A stretch of 64,000 nucleotides of DNA, taken from Clostridiales bacterium UBA7285. Its GTDB lineage: Bacteria; Bacillota; Clostridia; Peptostreptococcales; Anaerovoracaceae. This document shows, one piece after another, positions 33,281 through 42,132 of this stretch; position 1 is the stretch's first letter; each line of letters begins with the position of its first letter. The DNA lies in contig DKRJ01000026.1 of the NCBI GenBank assembly GCA_002472145.1, positions 3,059 through 67,058 on the forward strand, given 5' to 3'. The translations under genes and the position numbers were made by a program. The notes below the pieces were generated by a model, which was given only the letters and a program-made list of their open reading frames with translations, did not search any database and was not told the DNA's origin.

Positions 33281-34012
33281 ATGGAAATCACACTTGAAAA
33301 GATCGAATTAGTGAGAGACCGCACCGGAGTCACGTACAAAGAGGCAAAGGAAGCGCTCGAAAAGACGGACGGCAACGTCGTAGACGCGATCATCGCGATC
33401 GAAGAGATGAATGCGTCCGAGGGGGCCGGCACAAGCCGCGGCAGGGCGAGCACAGCGTCCGACAAGACCGGCGATCTCATCAAAAAGATGAAGGAGATCG
33501 TATCTAAGGGCAACGTCTCCAGGATCGTCGTAAAGAAGGACGACGAGATCATCCTCAACATCCCTCTCACGGCCGGGATCCTCGGGGTCGTGATCGCGCC
33601 GTACGGAATGATCGCAGGTGTAGTGGCGACGCTCGGCTTCAGATGCCGCGTTGAGTTCGTAAAGACCGACGGGACTGTAATCGACCTTACGGACAAAGCG
33701 GGCGAAGCGTTCAAGAGCGCTAAGGAAAAGAGCGGAGACGTCTACAACGCCGCAAAGGAAAAAGGCAGCGACCTCTATTCCGCGGCAAAGGAGAAGGGCA
33801 GCGATCTCTACGACAAAGCGAGAGACGCGGCTGGAAATTTCACCGATAAAATCAAAAAGACGGGCGACGACATCGACGTCAACGTCGAGGAATTCACTGG
33901 CAAGGTCGAGGACGCCGCGGAGGACGTAAAGAACGCCGCTTCCGACACCATCGACGACATCAGAGAAAAAGCCGGGGAAGTAAAAGAGGAAGTCAAGAAC
34001 GACTTCAAATAA
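33281..34012 (+). CDS. DUF4342 protein with UBA-like N-terminus and amphipathic repeats
   Basis: 243 residues. Residues 1-50 form a UBA/TS-N-like three-helix domain (RDRTGVTYKEAKEALEKTDG). Residues about 68-130 are the DUF4342 region, with a hydrophobic pair NIPLTAGILGVVIAPYGMIAG that could lie in or on the membrane. Residues about 140-243 are a long charged amphipathic helix with 11-residue repeats (AKEKGSDLYSA, AKEKGSDLYDK), like LEA or apolipoprotein helices. No function is established. AGGAGG precedes the ATG. It sits between recO and glyS, probably as an envelope- or stress-related protein. Confidence 0.85.
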   Translation: MEITLEKIELVRDRTGVTYKEAKEALEKTDGNVVDAIIAIEEMNASEGAGTSRGRASTASDKTGDLIKKMKEIVSKGNVSRIVVKKDDEIILNIPLTAGILGVVIAPYGMIAGVVATLGFRCRVEFVKTDGTVIDLTDKAGEAFKSAKEKSGDVYNAAKEKGSDLYSAAKEKGSDLYDKARDAAGNFTDKIKKTGDDIDVNVEEFTGKVEDAAEDVKNAASDTIDDIREKAGEVKEEVKNDFK

Positions 34013-34056
34013 TCGAACAGTAAAAAATTCAGTTATTCACGAAGGGATATTCAGAT

Positions 34057-35460
34057 ATGAGTGAAAAAGTCACGATGGAAAAAATCGTCGCGCTGGCCAA
34101 GAACAGAGGCTTCGTATATCCGGGCTCCGAAATCTACGGCGGACTGGCGAACACGTGGGACTACGGTCCTCTCGGCGTCGAGTTCAAGAACAACGTAAAA
34201 AAGGCCTGGTGGAGGAAGTTCGTTCAGGAGTCGGAATTCAACGTAGGGCTGGACGCGGCGATCCTGATGAACCCGCGCACGTGGGAAGCGTCAGGCCACG
34301 TCGGCGGCTTTTCGGACCCGCTCATCGACTGCCGCGAGTGCAAAGCGAGATTCCGCGCGGATAAGCTCATAGAAGAATATCAGATATCACAGGGGATGAA
34401 GCCGGACATCACAGACGGCTGGTCCGCGGAAAAACTCGAAGGATATATCAGGGAGCATCAGATCCCATGCCCGGAGTGCGGGAAGAGCAATTTCACGCCT
34501 ATCAGGCAGTTCAACCTGATGTTCAAAACGTTCCAGGGAGTCACCGAGGACACTCAGTCACAGATATACCTGCGTCCTGAAACGGCGCAGGGCATCTTCG
34601 TCAACTTCAAGAACGTCCAGCGCACGTCCCGTAAAAAAATCCCGTTCGGCATCGCTCAGATCGGAAAATCATTCCGCAATGAGATAACGCCGGGCAATTT
34701 CACGTTCAGAACGAGAGAGTTCGAGCAGATGGAGCTTGAGTTTTTCTGCAAGCCGGGAGACGATCTGAAGTGGTTCGACTACTGGCGTTCATTCTGCGAG
34801 AATTTTCTGAAGTCGCTCGGAATGAGAGAAGAGAATCTCAGGCTGAGAGACCATGAAAAGGCAGAACTCTCTCATTACAGTAAGGCTACTACTGATATCG
34901 AATATTTGTTCCCGTTCGGCTGGGGAGAATTGTGGGGCATTGCCGACAGGACCGACTTCGATCTCAGTAAGCATCAGGAGTTTTCCGGTCAGGACATGAG
35001 TTATCTGGATCCGGAGACTTTTGAGAGATACATTCCGTTCTGTATCGAGCCGTCGCTCGGTGCGGACAGAGTCGCTCTCGCGTTCCTGGTCGACGCGTAC
35101 GACGAGGAGACGCTTACGGACGCCAACGGAAAGGAAGACACGAGAGTCGTCCTCCATCTGAGCCCTGTGCTCGCTCCGTTCAAGGCAGCGGTCATGCCGC
35201 TCTCGAAAAAACTGTCCGACAAAGCGTTCCCGGTGTACAAGGATCTCGCCAGATATTTCTCCGTGGACTACGACGAAGCGGGGTCTATAGGCAAGAGATA
35301 CCGCCGCCAGGACGAGATAGGCACTCCGTTCTGCATCTGTGTGGACTTCGATACGGAAAACGACGGCTGCGTGACCGTCAGGGACCGCGACACCATGGAA
35401 CAGGTGCGCCTCCCGATCACAGAGGTCAGGCAGTACATTGAAGAAAGGCTGGATTTCTGA
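34057..35460 (+). CDS. glyS: Glycyl-tRNA synthetase (homodimeric class II type)
   Basis: 467 residues of the alpha-2 type GlyRS. It starts [20 protein letters not shown]; a WDYGPLG segment follows, and the zinc-ribbon-like [12 protein letters not shown] and CPECGKSNF lie in the insertion. Motif 2 ([11 protein letters not shown] ... [10 protein letters not shown]) and motif 3 ([14 protein letters not shown]) are intact, as is the C-terminal anticodon-binding domain. It charges tRNA-Gly in the cytosol. No T-box is seen: only 44 nt separate it from the previous gene. ppdK follows, a common clostridial arrangement. Confidence 0.96.
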   Translation: MSEKVTMEKIVALAKNRGFVYPGSEIYGGLANTWDYGPLGVEFKNNVKKAWWRKFVQESEFNVGLDAAILMNPRTWEASGHVGGFSDPLIDCRECKARFRADKLIEEYQISQGMKPDITDGWSAEKLEGYIREHQIPCPECGKSNFTPIRQFNLMFKTFQGVTEDTQSQIYLRPETAQGIFVNFKNVQRTSRKKIPFGIAQIGKSFRNEITPGNFTFRTREFEQMELEFFCKPGDDLKWFDYWRSFCENFLKSLGMREENLRLRDHEKAELSHYSKATTDIEYLFPFGWGELWGIADRTDFDLSKHQEFSGQDMSYLDPETFERYIPFCIEPSLGADRVALAFLVDAYDEETLTDANGKEDTRVVLHLSPVLAPFKAAVMPLSKKLSDKAFPVYKDLARYFSVDYDEAGSIGKRYRRQDEIGTPFCICVDFDTENDGCVTVRDRDTMEQVRLPITEVRQYIEERLDF

Positions 35461-35539
35461 ACCTTGCGGGCACCGCACGGAAGCCCGCGAATGGAAGGAC
35501 TCCGGTCTGACTTCAGGTTAGGCAAAGGAGGCCCCACAA

Positions 35540-38161
35540 ATGAAAAAGTACGTTTACTCGTTCAGCGAAGGTTCGAAGGACATGCGCGACCTACTCGGAG
35601 GAAAAGGCGCGAACCTTGCGGAAATGACTAAACTCGGGATGCCGGTACCATACGGCTTCACGATCTCCACAGAGGCATGCACGGCTTACTATGACAACGG
35701 AGGCATGCTGCCTGACGAAGTTATCACCCAGACAAGCGAAAAAGTCGCGGAACTCGAAAAAATCTCCGGCAAGAAATTCGGAGACATCAATAATCCTCTT
35801 CTCGTATCCGTCCGCTCCGGTTCCAGGATATCAATGCCGGGCATGATGGACACGATCCTTAATCTCGGCCTCAATGACGACTCGGTCGAGGGTCTCGCCA
35901 AACTCACGGAAAATCCGCGCTTCGCGGCAGACAGTTTCCGCCGTTTCCTTCAGATGTACGGCAACGTCGTCATGGGCATAGACATGCACCTCTTCGACAA
36001 GGTCTTCAATGACGTAAAATCGAAGGCGGGCGTGGAATATGACGTCGACCTTTCCACAGACGATCTCAACGAAATAATCGCAGGATACAAGGAAATCGTA
36101 AACTACGGCAAAGAGGGCGGCTTCCCGTCCGATCCGCAGGATCAACTGAACGAGGCCGTAAAGGCGGTTTTCCGTTCATGGATGAACGACAGAGCGATCC
36201 TCTACCGCAAACTCAACAGGATACCTGAATCATACGGCACGGCCGTAAACGTCCAGATGATGGTCTTCGGCAACATGGGAGAAACGTCCGGCACGGGCGT
36301 AGCTTTCACGCGCAACCCTGCGACAGGAGCAAAGGGCATCTTCGGAGAATTTCTCGTCAACGCTCAAGGTGAGGACGTCGTAGCTGGCATCCGCACGCCG
36401 AAGCCTATATCCGAGATGGCAGAGTCATTCCCGGACGTATATAAGGAATTCATCGACATCTCGACTCACCTCGAACAGCACTATACCGACATGCAGGACA
36501 TGGAGTTCACAGTAGAGAACAACAAACTCTACATGCTCCAGACCAGAAACGGAAAGAGAACGGCGCAGGCCGCATTCAAGATCGCGGTCGACATGGTGAA
36601 GGAAGGCCTGATCGATAAGGAGACAGCGGTCATGAGGATCGACCCTGAAACCGTCGACCAGCTCCTGCATCCGCGTTTCAACGACGCGGACGAAAAGAAA
36701 GCGACCGTGATCGCGACAGGTATCGCGGCGTCACCGGGAGCAGCCACGGGCAGGATCTACTTCTCTGCCGAAGACGCCGAGAACGCCGTCAAACAGGGCG
36801 AAAAGGCCATCCTGGTCCGCGAGGAGACTTCACCTGAGGACCTCGCAGGAATGGTCGCCGCCGAAGGCATCCTGACCGCCAGAGGCGGACAGACGTCACA
36901 CGCGGCTGTAGTCGCAAGGAGCATGGGCAAGTGCTGCGTCGCCGGATGCCCTGACATCCTCGTTTCCGAGGAGAACAAAACGCTTAAAGTCGGAGACCGC
37001 GTATACCACGAAGGAGATTTCATATCGCTCAACGGCTCCAAGGGCAACGTCTACGACGGAACGATAAAGACCGAAAAGCCTGAGTTCACCGGGGACTTCG
37101 GCACTGTCATGCAGTGGGCGGATGAGATCCGCACGCTTAAGATCAGGACGAACGCCGACCTTCCGCGCGACGCGAAGCAGGCAGCCGAGTTCGGCGCCGA
37201 GGGAATAGGGCTCTGCCGCACGGAGCACATGTTCTTCGACGAAGACAGGATCCCGGTATTCCGCAGCATGATAATCGCAGACACCGTGGAAGAACGTAAG
37301 ACCGCGCTCGATAAACTGCTTCCGCTCCAGAAAGAAGACTTCAAGGGCATCTACGAGGTCATGAAGGAGCTGCCGGTCACGATCCGTCTGCTCGATCCGC
37401 CGCTCCACGAATTCCTCCCGAAGACGGACGAGGAAGCGCAGGAACTCGCGGGAATGCTGAACGTGCCGGTAGAGAAAATCCTGAAAAAGACCGAGGAACT
37501 CAAGGAATTCAACCCTATGCTCGGACTCCGCGGATGCCGTCTGGCAGTCGAATATCCTGAGATCGCCGAAATGCAGACGAGAGCGATCATGGAAGCGGCA
37601 ATCGAGGTCAGCGAGGAGCACGGCTACGAGATAACTCCGGAAATCATGATCCCTCTCACATGCTGCGAGAAGGAAATGGAATACGTCACCGACATCGTCA
37701 AAAAGACGGCCGACGCGTGCCTCGAGGAAAAGGGCTCAGACCTGAGATATATGGTCGGCACCATGATCGAGACTCCTAGAGCGGCGGTCACCGCGGACGA
37801 GATCGCGGCCACCGCGGAATTCTTCTCGTTCGGAACTAACGACCTGACGCAGATGGCCTTCGGCTTTTCGCGCGACGATACCGGTAAGCTCATAAACGAC
37901 TACGTCAATCTCGGCATCTTCGAAGACAACATCTTCAAGACGCTCGACCAGAACGGCGTAGGCAAACTCGTGCTCATGGCGGCGAAATTAGGCCGCAAGA
38001 CACGCCCGACGATCAAACTCGGCATCTGCGGCGAACACGGAGGAGACCCTCGCAGCATCGAATTCTGCTACAAGATCGGCCTCCACTACGTTTCCTGCTC
38101 GCCGTTCAGAGTTCCGGGAGCCAGGATCGCGGCAGCGCAGGCTGTGATCAAAAATAAGTAA
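35540..38161 (+). CDS. ppdK: Pyruvate, phosphate dikinase
   Basis: 873 residues, full length. The ATP-grasp nucleotide domain begins KYVYSFSEGSKDMRDLLGGKGANL. The swivelling phosphohistidine is H454 in GGQTSHAAVVARSMG. The PEP/pyruvate barrel carries GTMIETPRA, SFGTNDLTQM and a C-terminal ICGEHGGDP. It interconverts ATP, Pi and pyruvate with AMP, PPi and PEP. In anaerobes it often runs toward pyruvate in PPi-linked glycolysis, or toward PEP during growth on amino acids, which fits the fermentation genes at 51-60 kb. AAAGGAGG precedes the ATG. Confidence 0.97.
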   Translation: MKKYVYSFSEGSKDMRDLLGGKGANLAEMTKLGMPVPYGFTISTEACTAYYDNGGMLPDEVITQTSEKVAELEKISGKKFGDINNPLLVSVRSGSRISMPGMMDTILNLGLNDDSVEGLAKLTENPRFAADSFRRFLQMYGNVVMGIDMHLFDKVFNDVKSKAGVEYDVDLSTDDLNEIIAGYKEIVNYGKEGGFPSDPQDQLNEAVKAVFRSWMNDRAILYRKLNRIPESYGTAVNVQMMVFGNMGETSGTGVAFTRNPATGAKGIFGEFLVNAQGEDVVAGIRTPKPISEMAESFPDVYKEFIDISTHLEQHYTDMQDMEFTVENNKLYMLQTRNGKRTAQAAFKIAVDMVKEGLIDKETAVMRIDPETVDQLLHPRFNDADEKKATVIATGIAASPGAATGRIYFSAEDAENAVKQGEKAILVREETSPEDLAGMVAAEGILTARGGQTSHAAVVARSMGKCCVAGCPDILVSEENKTLKVGDRVYHEGDFISLNGSKGNVYDGTIKTEKPEFTGDFGTVMQWADEIRTLKIRTNADLPRDAKQAAEFGAEGIGLCRTEHMFFDEDRIPVFRSMIIADTVEERKTALDKLLPLQKEDFKGIYEVMKELPVTIRLLDPPLHEFLPKTDEEAQELAGMLNVPVEKILKKTEELKEFNPMLGLRGCRLAVEYPEIAEMQTRAIMEAAIEVSEEHGYEITPEIMIPLTCCEKEMEYVTDIVKKTADACLEEKGSDLRYMVGTMIETPRAAVTADEIAATAEFFSFGTNDLTQMAFGFSRDDTGKLINDYVNLGIFEDNIFKTLDQNGVGKLVLMAAKLGRKTRPTIKLGICGEHGGDPRSIEFCYKIGLHYVSCSPFRVPGARIAAAQAVIKNK

Positions 38162-38237
38162 GGCCTGAAAAAGAGCCGTCCGGTCCGGAGACGTTCATGC
38201 CGCGTGCCCGGCCGGCTGAAGTGTAAATGCTTTGAAA

Positions 38238-38267
38238 GGGAGCCCCTTGCGTACGAGGGGCTCTCTT
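38238..38267 (+). terminator. Terminator after ppdK
   Basis: GAGCCCCT (38240-38247) pairs with AGGGGCTC (38256-38263), with an 8-nt loop; a short T-rich tail (TCTT) follows. The stem is strong but the T tract is poor. Confidence 0.6.
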
Positions 38268-38268
38268 G

Positions 38269-38277
38269 TGATATAAT
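38269..38277 (+). promoter_or_regulatory. Extended -10 promoter of the ABC transporter gene
   Basis: TGATATAAT (TGn plus TATAAT), 48 nt before the ATG at 38326. The best -35 candidate, TTGCGT (38247-38252), has a 19-nt spacer and lies in the terminator loop, so the extended -10 is the main evidence. Confidence 0.5.
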
Positions 38278-38325
38278 ACGACTGTCGCTTGGATCTTCCG
38301 CCATACGTGCGTCTTACGTGGAAAA

Positions 38326-40044
38326 ATGACAAAAACACTGCTTCACTACTTCAAACCTCATAAAAAAATATTCGCCGCGGATATGTTCTGCGCCGTGATG
38401 ATCGCTTTGATCGACCTCGTATTCCCGTACGTCTCGCGGTACTCGATGTACGACCTGCTGCCTGCGATGAAATACAAGGCTTTCTTCGCCGTGATGGCTT
38501 TGATGGTGGCCGCGTTCGCCATGAGATCGGGCTTCTACTACATCATGACGTACTGGGGACACACCTTCGGCGTACTGGTAGAAACAGACATAAGAGCCGA
38601 CCTCTTCCATCACATGCAGGAACTGGACTTTGAGTTCTACGACCAGAACAGGACAGGCGTGCTCATGAGCCGGCTCACGAGCGATCTCTTTGATATTACC
38701 GAATTGGCGCATCACGGCCCGGAGGATATCGTCATTTCTCTCTGCACGATCGCGGGCTCTCTCGTTTTCATGTTCATGATGGAATGGAGGCTGGCGCTCG
38801 TAATCGCCATACTGGTTCCGATCTTCATCATCGTTCTGATGACCTCGCGCCGCGACATGGAGAACACATCTGTGACGGTCAAGAAAAAGCAGGCTGTCAT
38901 CAGCGCGGAGATCGAGTCGTGCATCTCCGGCATCAGAACGTCGAAAGCCTTCGCAAACGAGGAGGTCGACGAGGAACGCTTTGACGACTCCAACACGAGA
39001 TACGGCAGGGCCAAGAGCGATTATTACAAGGCCATGGGCCGCTTCAACGCGTCTCAGGAGTTTTTCATGTGCGCCATACAGGTCGCCGTGATCGCATTCG
39101 GCGGAGCGCTCATAATGCAGGAGAAGATGAACTATATAGATCTCATCACCTTCATGCTTTACATTTCAACGTTCGTAACGCCTATCAGGCGGCTCTCGAA
39201 CCTCGCTGACGTTCTGACGAACGGGCGCGCCGGACTGAAGCGCTTCACGGAGATAATGAAGATACAGCCGGAGATCAGGGAAAAAGAGGACGCGAAGCCT
39301 CTCGTCGTGACCGACGGCGCGATAGACATAGACGACGTGACCTTCTCCTACAACGGGAAGACCGACGTCATCAAAGACATGACCCTGCACGTCAGACCGG
39401 GCGAGACACTGGCGATAGTAGGGCACTCCGGCGGCGGCAAAACTACGCTCTGCCAGCTGATACCGCGCTTCTACGACGTAGATAAGGGGAGCATCAGAAT
39501 AGACGGCACGGACATCCGCGACGTCACGAAGCGCTCGATACGCGAAAACGTCGGCATCGTGCAGCAGGACGTATTTATCTTTGCCGACACGGTGCGCGAG
39601 AACATCAGATACGGAAGGCCGGAGGCGACCGAGGAGGAGATAGATGAGGCCGCGCGGCGCGCCGAGATCTACGACGACATCATGCGCATGCCGGACGGTT
39701 TTGATACGTACGTGGGAGAGCGCGGAACGAAGTTGTCGGGAGGACAGAAGCAGCGCATCTCCATAGCGAGGATATTCCTCAAGGACCCGAAGATACTCAT
39801 CCTGGACGAGGCCACTTCATCGCTTGACACAATAACCGAACGCGCTATCCAGCAGTCGTTCGACGAACTGGCAAAGGGCAGGACGTCGCTCGTTATAGCG
39901 CACAGGCTCGCAACCGTGATAAACGCCGACAGGATCGTTTTGATAGACGACGGAAGGATAGCCGAGGAGGGGACGCACAGGGAACTCATGGCTCTGAACG
40001 GCGAGTATGCCCGCCTCTATAACACGCAGAAACTGTATGACTGA
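38326..40044 (+). CDS. ABC exporter, fused permease and ATPase
   Basis: 572 residues: six membrane helices in residues 1-310 (type-IV exporter fold; the LVETDIRADLFHHMQELDFEFYD coupling region is clear) and an ATPase domain after residue 330. That domain has Walker A GHSGGGKTT, signature LSGGQKQR and Walker B ILILDEATSSLD, followed by the H-loop AHRL. It would act as a homodimer, or as a heterodimer with a partner elsewhere. It is MsbA/MDR-like, with lipid or drug export likely but not provable. The 164-nt gap before it contains a terminator and promoter. Confidence 0.93.
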   Translation: MTKTLLHYFKPHKKIFAADMFCAVMIALIDLVFPYVSRYSMYDLLPAMKYKAFFAVMALMVAAFAMRSGFYYIMTYWGHTFGVLVETDIRADLFHHMQELDFEFYDQNRTGVLMSRLTSDLFDITELAHHGPEDIVISLCTIAGSLVFMFMMEWRLALVIAILVPIFIIVLMTSRRDMENTSVTVKKKQAVISAEIESCISGIRTSKAFANEEVDEERFDDSNTRYGRAKSDYYKAMGRFNASQEFFMCAIQVAVIAFGGALIMQEKMNYIDLITFMLYISTFVTPIRRLSNLADVLTNGRAGLKRFTEIMKIQPEIREKEDAKPLVVTDGAIDIDDVTFSYNGKTDVIKDMTLHVRPGETLAIVGHSGGGKTTLCQLIPRFYDVDKGSIRIDGTDIRDVTKRSIRENVGIVQQDVFIFADTVRENIRYGRPEATEEEIDEAARRAEIYDDIMRMPDGFDTYVGERGTKLSGGQKQRISIARIFLKDPKILILDEATSSLDTITERAIQQSFDELAKGRTSLVIAHRLATVINADRIVLIDDGRIAEEGTHRELMALNGEYARLYNTQKLYD

Positions 40045-40059
40045 GGATCGGGACATATC

Positions 40060-40791
40060 ATGATCAAATATCTGGCAATTATATCAGCCGCCGCGTCCGC
40101 TTTTGTTCTTCTGGTGGCTTTTACTTTCAAGGAAAAGGTGAAGCGCAGGGCATTTCTCATCAGCAGGTTCGCGCTTATCGCGATCGTCGTGGCTGTGGTT
40201 TTGATTTTTAATTACGCGGAACTGGATGACAGGTTCCTGGGCTTTGTCGTGATTGCAGCTCTTTACGTTTCGTACGTCATAGAAAAAAGTATTATCGCGC
40301 GAAGCGGGACTGAGACCGACACAGTTGGCGGGCAGGACCGCTCGTATTCGGTCCGGAATTTTGAACCGGGGGACGCAGACGCTTGCTATGCTCTGTACCG
40401 GAACACGGTACGCGAGTGCTGCGCCGCGGATTATACGGGCACTCAGATCGATGCTCTCGCGCCGAAGAACGTGAACGCTGCATCATGGCGGGAGACACTC
40501 ATGCGCCACGTGACTCTCGTCGCCGTGCATAAGGGGCGCGTCGTGGCGTTCGCGGACATGGACGACACGGGATATCTAGGACGCATAGCCGTTCGGAAGG
40601 ATTTTCAGCGGAACGGGATAGGGACCGACCTCTTCGGAAGACTCGAGGCGGCCGCTCCTCAGGGCATCCTGACGAGCGCGACGCTGACGGCTGTGCCTTT
40701 TTTCGAGAAACTCGGCTTTGAAAATATCGAAAAACGCGACGCGGATCACGGGGGGATCCCCGCACCGGTCGTTATCATGCAGAAGAAATAG
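40060..40791 (+). CDS. Membrane-anchored GNAT acetyltransferase
   Basis: 243 residues. The first ~85 contain three hydrophobic segments (KYLAIISAAASAFVLLVAF; RFALIAIVVAVVLIF; LGFVVIAALYVSYVI). A GNAT domain follows (about 100-243), with acetyl-CoA motif RKDFQRNGIGTDLF and the C-terminal FFEKLGFENIE. The substrate is unknown. An N-terminal membrane anchor on a GNAT is uncommon. It follows the ABC transporter by 15 nt and probably shares its transcript; a terminator follows. Confidence 0.85.
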   Translation: MIKYLAIISAAASAFVLLVAFTFKEKVKRRAFLISRFALIAIVVAVVLIFNYAELDDRFLGFVVIAALYVSYVIEKSIIARSGTETDTVGGQDRSYSVRNFEPGDADACYALYRNTVRECCAADYTGTQIDALAPKNVNAASWRETLMRHVTLVAVHKGRVVAFADMDDTGYLGRIAVRKDFQRNGIGTDLFGRLEAAAPQGILTSATLTAVPFFEKLGFENIEKRDADHGGIPAPVVIMQKK

Positions 40792-40837
40792 GGAGACGGG
40801 GAGAAGAGACGCATGCCGTCCCGCATCACCTCGCAGT

Positions 40838-40866
40838 ATCCGGTCCATGCTTCGGCCGGATTTTTT
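40838..40866 (+). terminator. Terminator after the GNAT gene
   Basis: ATCCGG (40838-40843) and CCGGAT (40856-40861), with a 12-nt loop, followed by six T residues. The next 100 nt up to the promoter contain no gene. Confidence 0.7.
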
Positions 40867-40969
40867 GTTCGTAATTTTAGACAGTTTAGGCATAAAACAA
40901 AGAAACGGCGCGCTTTTTAGGCCGCTCACCAGTTTGCGAAAAGTTTCTTTATTTTCTTTTGTTAATTCG

Positions 40970-40998
40970 TTGACAATATGAATACGGAAGGTTACGAT
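40970..40998 (+). promoter_or_regulatory. Promoter of the alcohol dehydrogenase gene
   Basis: Consensus TTGACA (40970-40975), a 17-nt spacer and TACGAT (40993-40998), about 68 nt before the ATG. The leader is A-rich (ACAAAAGAGCGCAACAAAAG). Confidence 0.7.
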
Positions 40999-41066
40999 GA
41001 ATATTAAGTTAAAGTTTTAACAAATGCGACAAAAGAGCGCAACAAAAGAAAAATGGAGGTTTATGA

Positions 41067-42122
41067 ATGAAAGGCTACGCAATGCTCAAAATCGGTTCAT
41101 CGGGATGGATCGAAAAGGATCGTCCGGTCTGCGGGCACATGGACGCCATCTGCAGGCCGATCGCTGTGGCGATCTGCTCCTCGGACGTGCACACGCTCTG
41201 GGCGGGCGCTCTCGGGGACAGGCATGACATGATCCTCGGTCACGAATGCTGCGCCGAAGTCGTCGAGGTAGGCGACGTGGTGAAGGATTTCAAGCCGGGA
41301 GACAAGGTCCTGGTGCCTGCTATCACTCCGGACTGGAATTCCGCCGCCGCTCAGGCGGGCTGGCAGCAGCAGTCCGGCGGTCTTCTCGGAGGGTGGAAGT
41401 TCTCGAACTATAAGGACGGAGTATTTGCTGACTTTTTCCACGTGAACGACGCTGACGGCAACCTCGCTCATCTTCCTGAAGGGATCGACCCTGTCGACGC
41501 GTGCATCCTCTCCGACATGGTCCCTACGGGGTTCCACGCCGTCGAACAGGCTAATGTCCAGTTCGGCGATTCTGTGCTCGTCATCGGAATCGGTCCTGTC
41601 GGCCTCATGTCCGTACGCGCGTGCGCTCTGCGCGGGGCGAGCCGCATCATCGCCGTCGGGACGAGGGAGATATGCCGCAAGGTGGCCAGAGAATACGGCG
41701 CCGACGAGTTCCTGAGCTATAAAGACGGCTCTATCGCTGATCAGGTCCTCGCTATGACCGGCGGAGAAGGTGTCGACCGCGTCTGCATCGCCGGAGGAAC
41801 GGTCGATACGTTCAGCGAAGCGGTCAAATGCCTCAAGCCGGGCGGAGTTATCGGGAACGTGAACTACCTCGGAGAAGGCGACTACGTCAGGATCCCTCGC
41901 GTTGAGTGGGGATGCGGCATGGCGAACAAAACGATCTGCGGCGGTCTAATGCCGGGAGGAAGGCTCCGCATGGAAAAACTTTCGAGCCTCGTGACGTCGG
42001 GCCGTCTCGACCTTCATAAGGAAGTGACGCACGTTTTCCAGGGAAAGGAACATATAGAGGAAGCGCTGTTCCTCATGCGCGACAAGCCGGCTGATCTGAT
42101 CAAACCGGTCGTCGTATGGTAG
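41067..42122 (+). CDS. Zinc-dependent NADP(H) alcohol dehydrogenase, TbADH type
   Basis: 351 residues, aligning throughout with the Thermoanaerobacter brockii/Clostridium beijerinckii secondary alcohol dehydrogenase. It has MKGYAMLKIGSSGWIEKDRP, PAITPDW, SGGLLGGWKFSN and EWGCGMA(N)KTI. Catalytic zinc ligands match by position: C37, H59, E60 and D150. The cofactor loop AVGTRE keeps G198 and R200 of the NADP-specific enzymes. It reduces ketones and aldehydes or oxidises secondary alcohols. GGAGG lies about 8 nt before the ATG. A CobW-family GTPase gene starts 10 nt after the stop, which might hint at metal loading; that is inference. Confidence 0.94.
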   Translation: MKGYAMLKIGSSGWIEKDRPVCGHMDAICRPIAVAICSSDVHTLWAGALGDRHDMILGHECCAEVVEVGDVVKDFKPGDKVLVPAITPDWNSAAAQAGWQQQSGGLLGGWKFSNYKDGVFADFFHVNDADGNLAHLPEGIDPVDACILSDMVPTGFHAVEQANVQFGDSVLVIGIGPVGLMSVRACALRGASRIIAVGTREICRKVAREYGADEFLSYKDGSIADQVLAMTGGEGVDRVCIAGGTVDTFSEAVKCLKPGGVIGNVNYLGEGDYVRIPRVEWGCGMANKTICGGLMPGGRLRMEKLSSLVTSGRLDLHKEVTHVFQGKEHIEEALFLMRDKPADLIKPVVVW

Positions 42123-42132
42123 CGGGACAGAC

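Noticed and set aside
34013..34056. A glycine T-box upstream of glyS
   Set aside because: The gap is 44 nt, far too short for a T-box leader.
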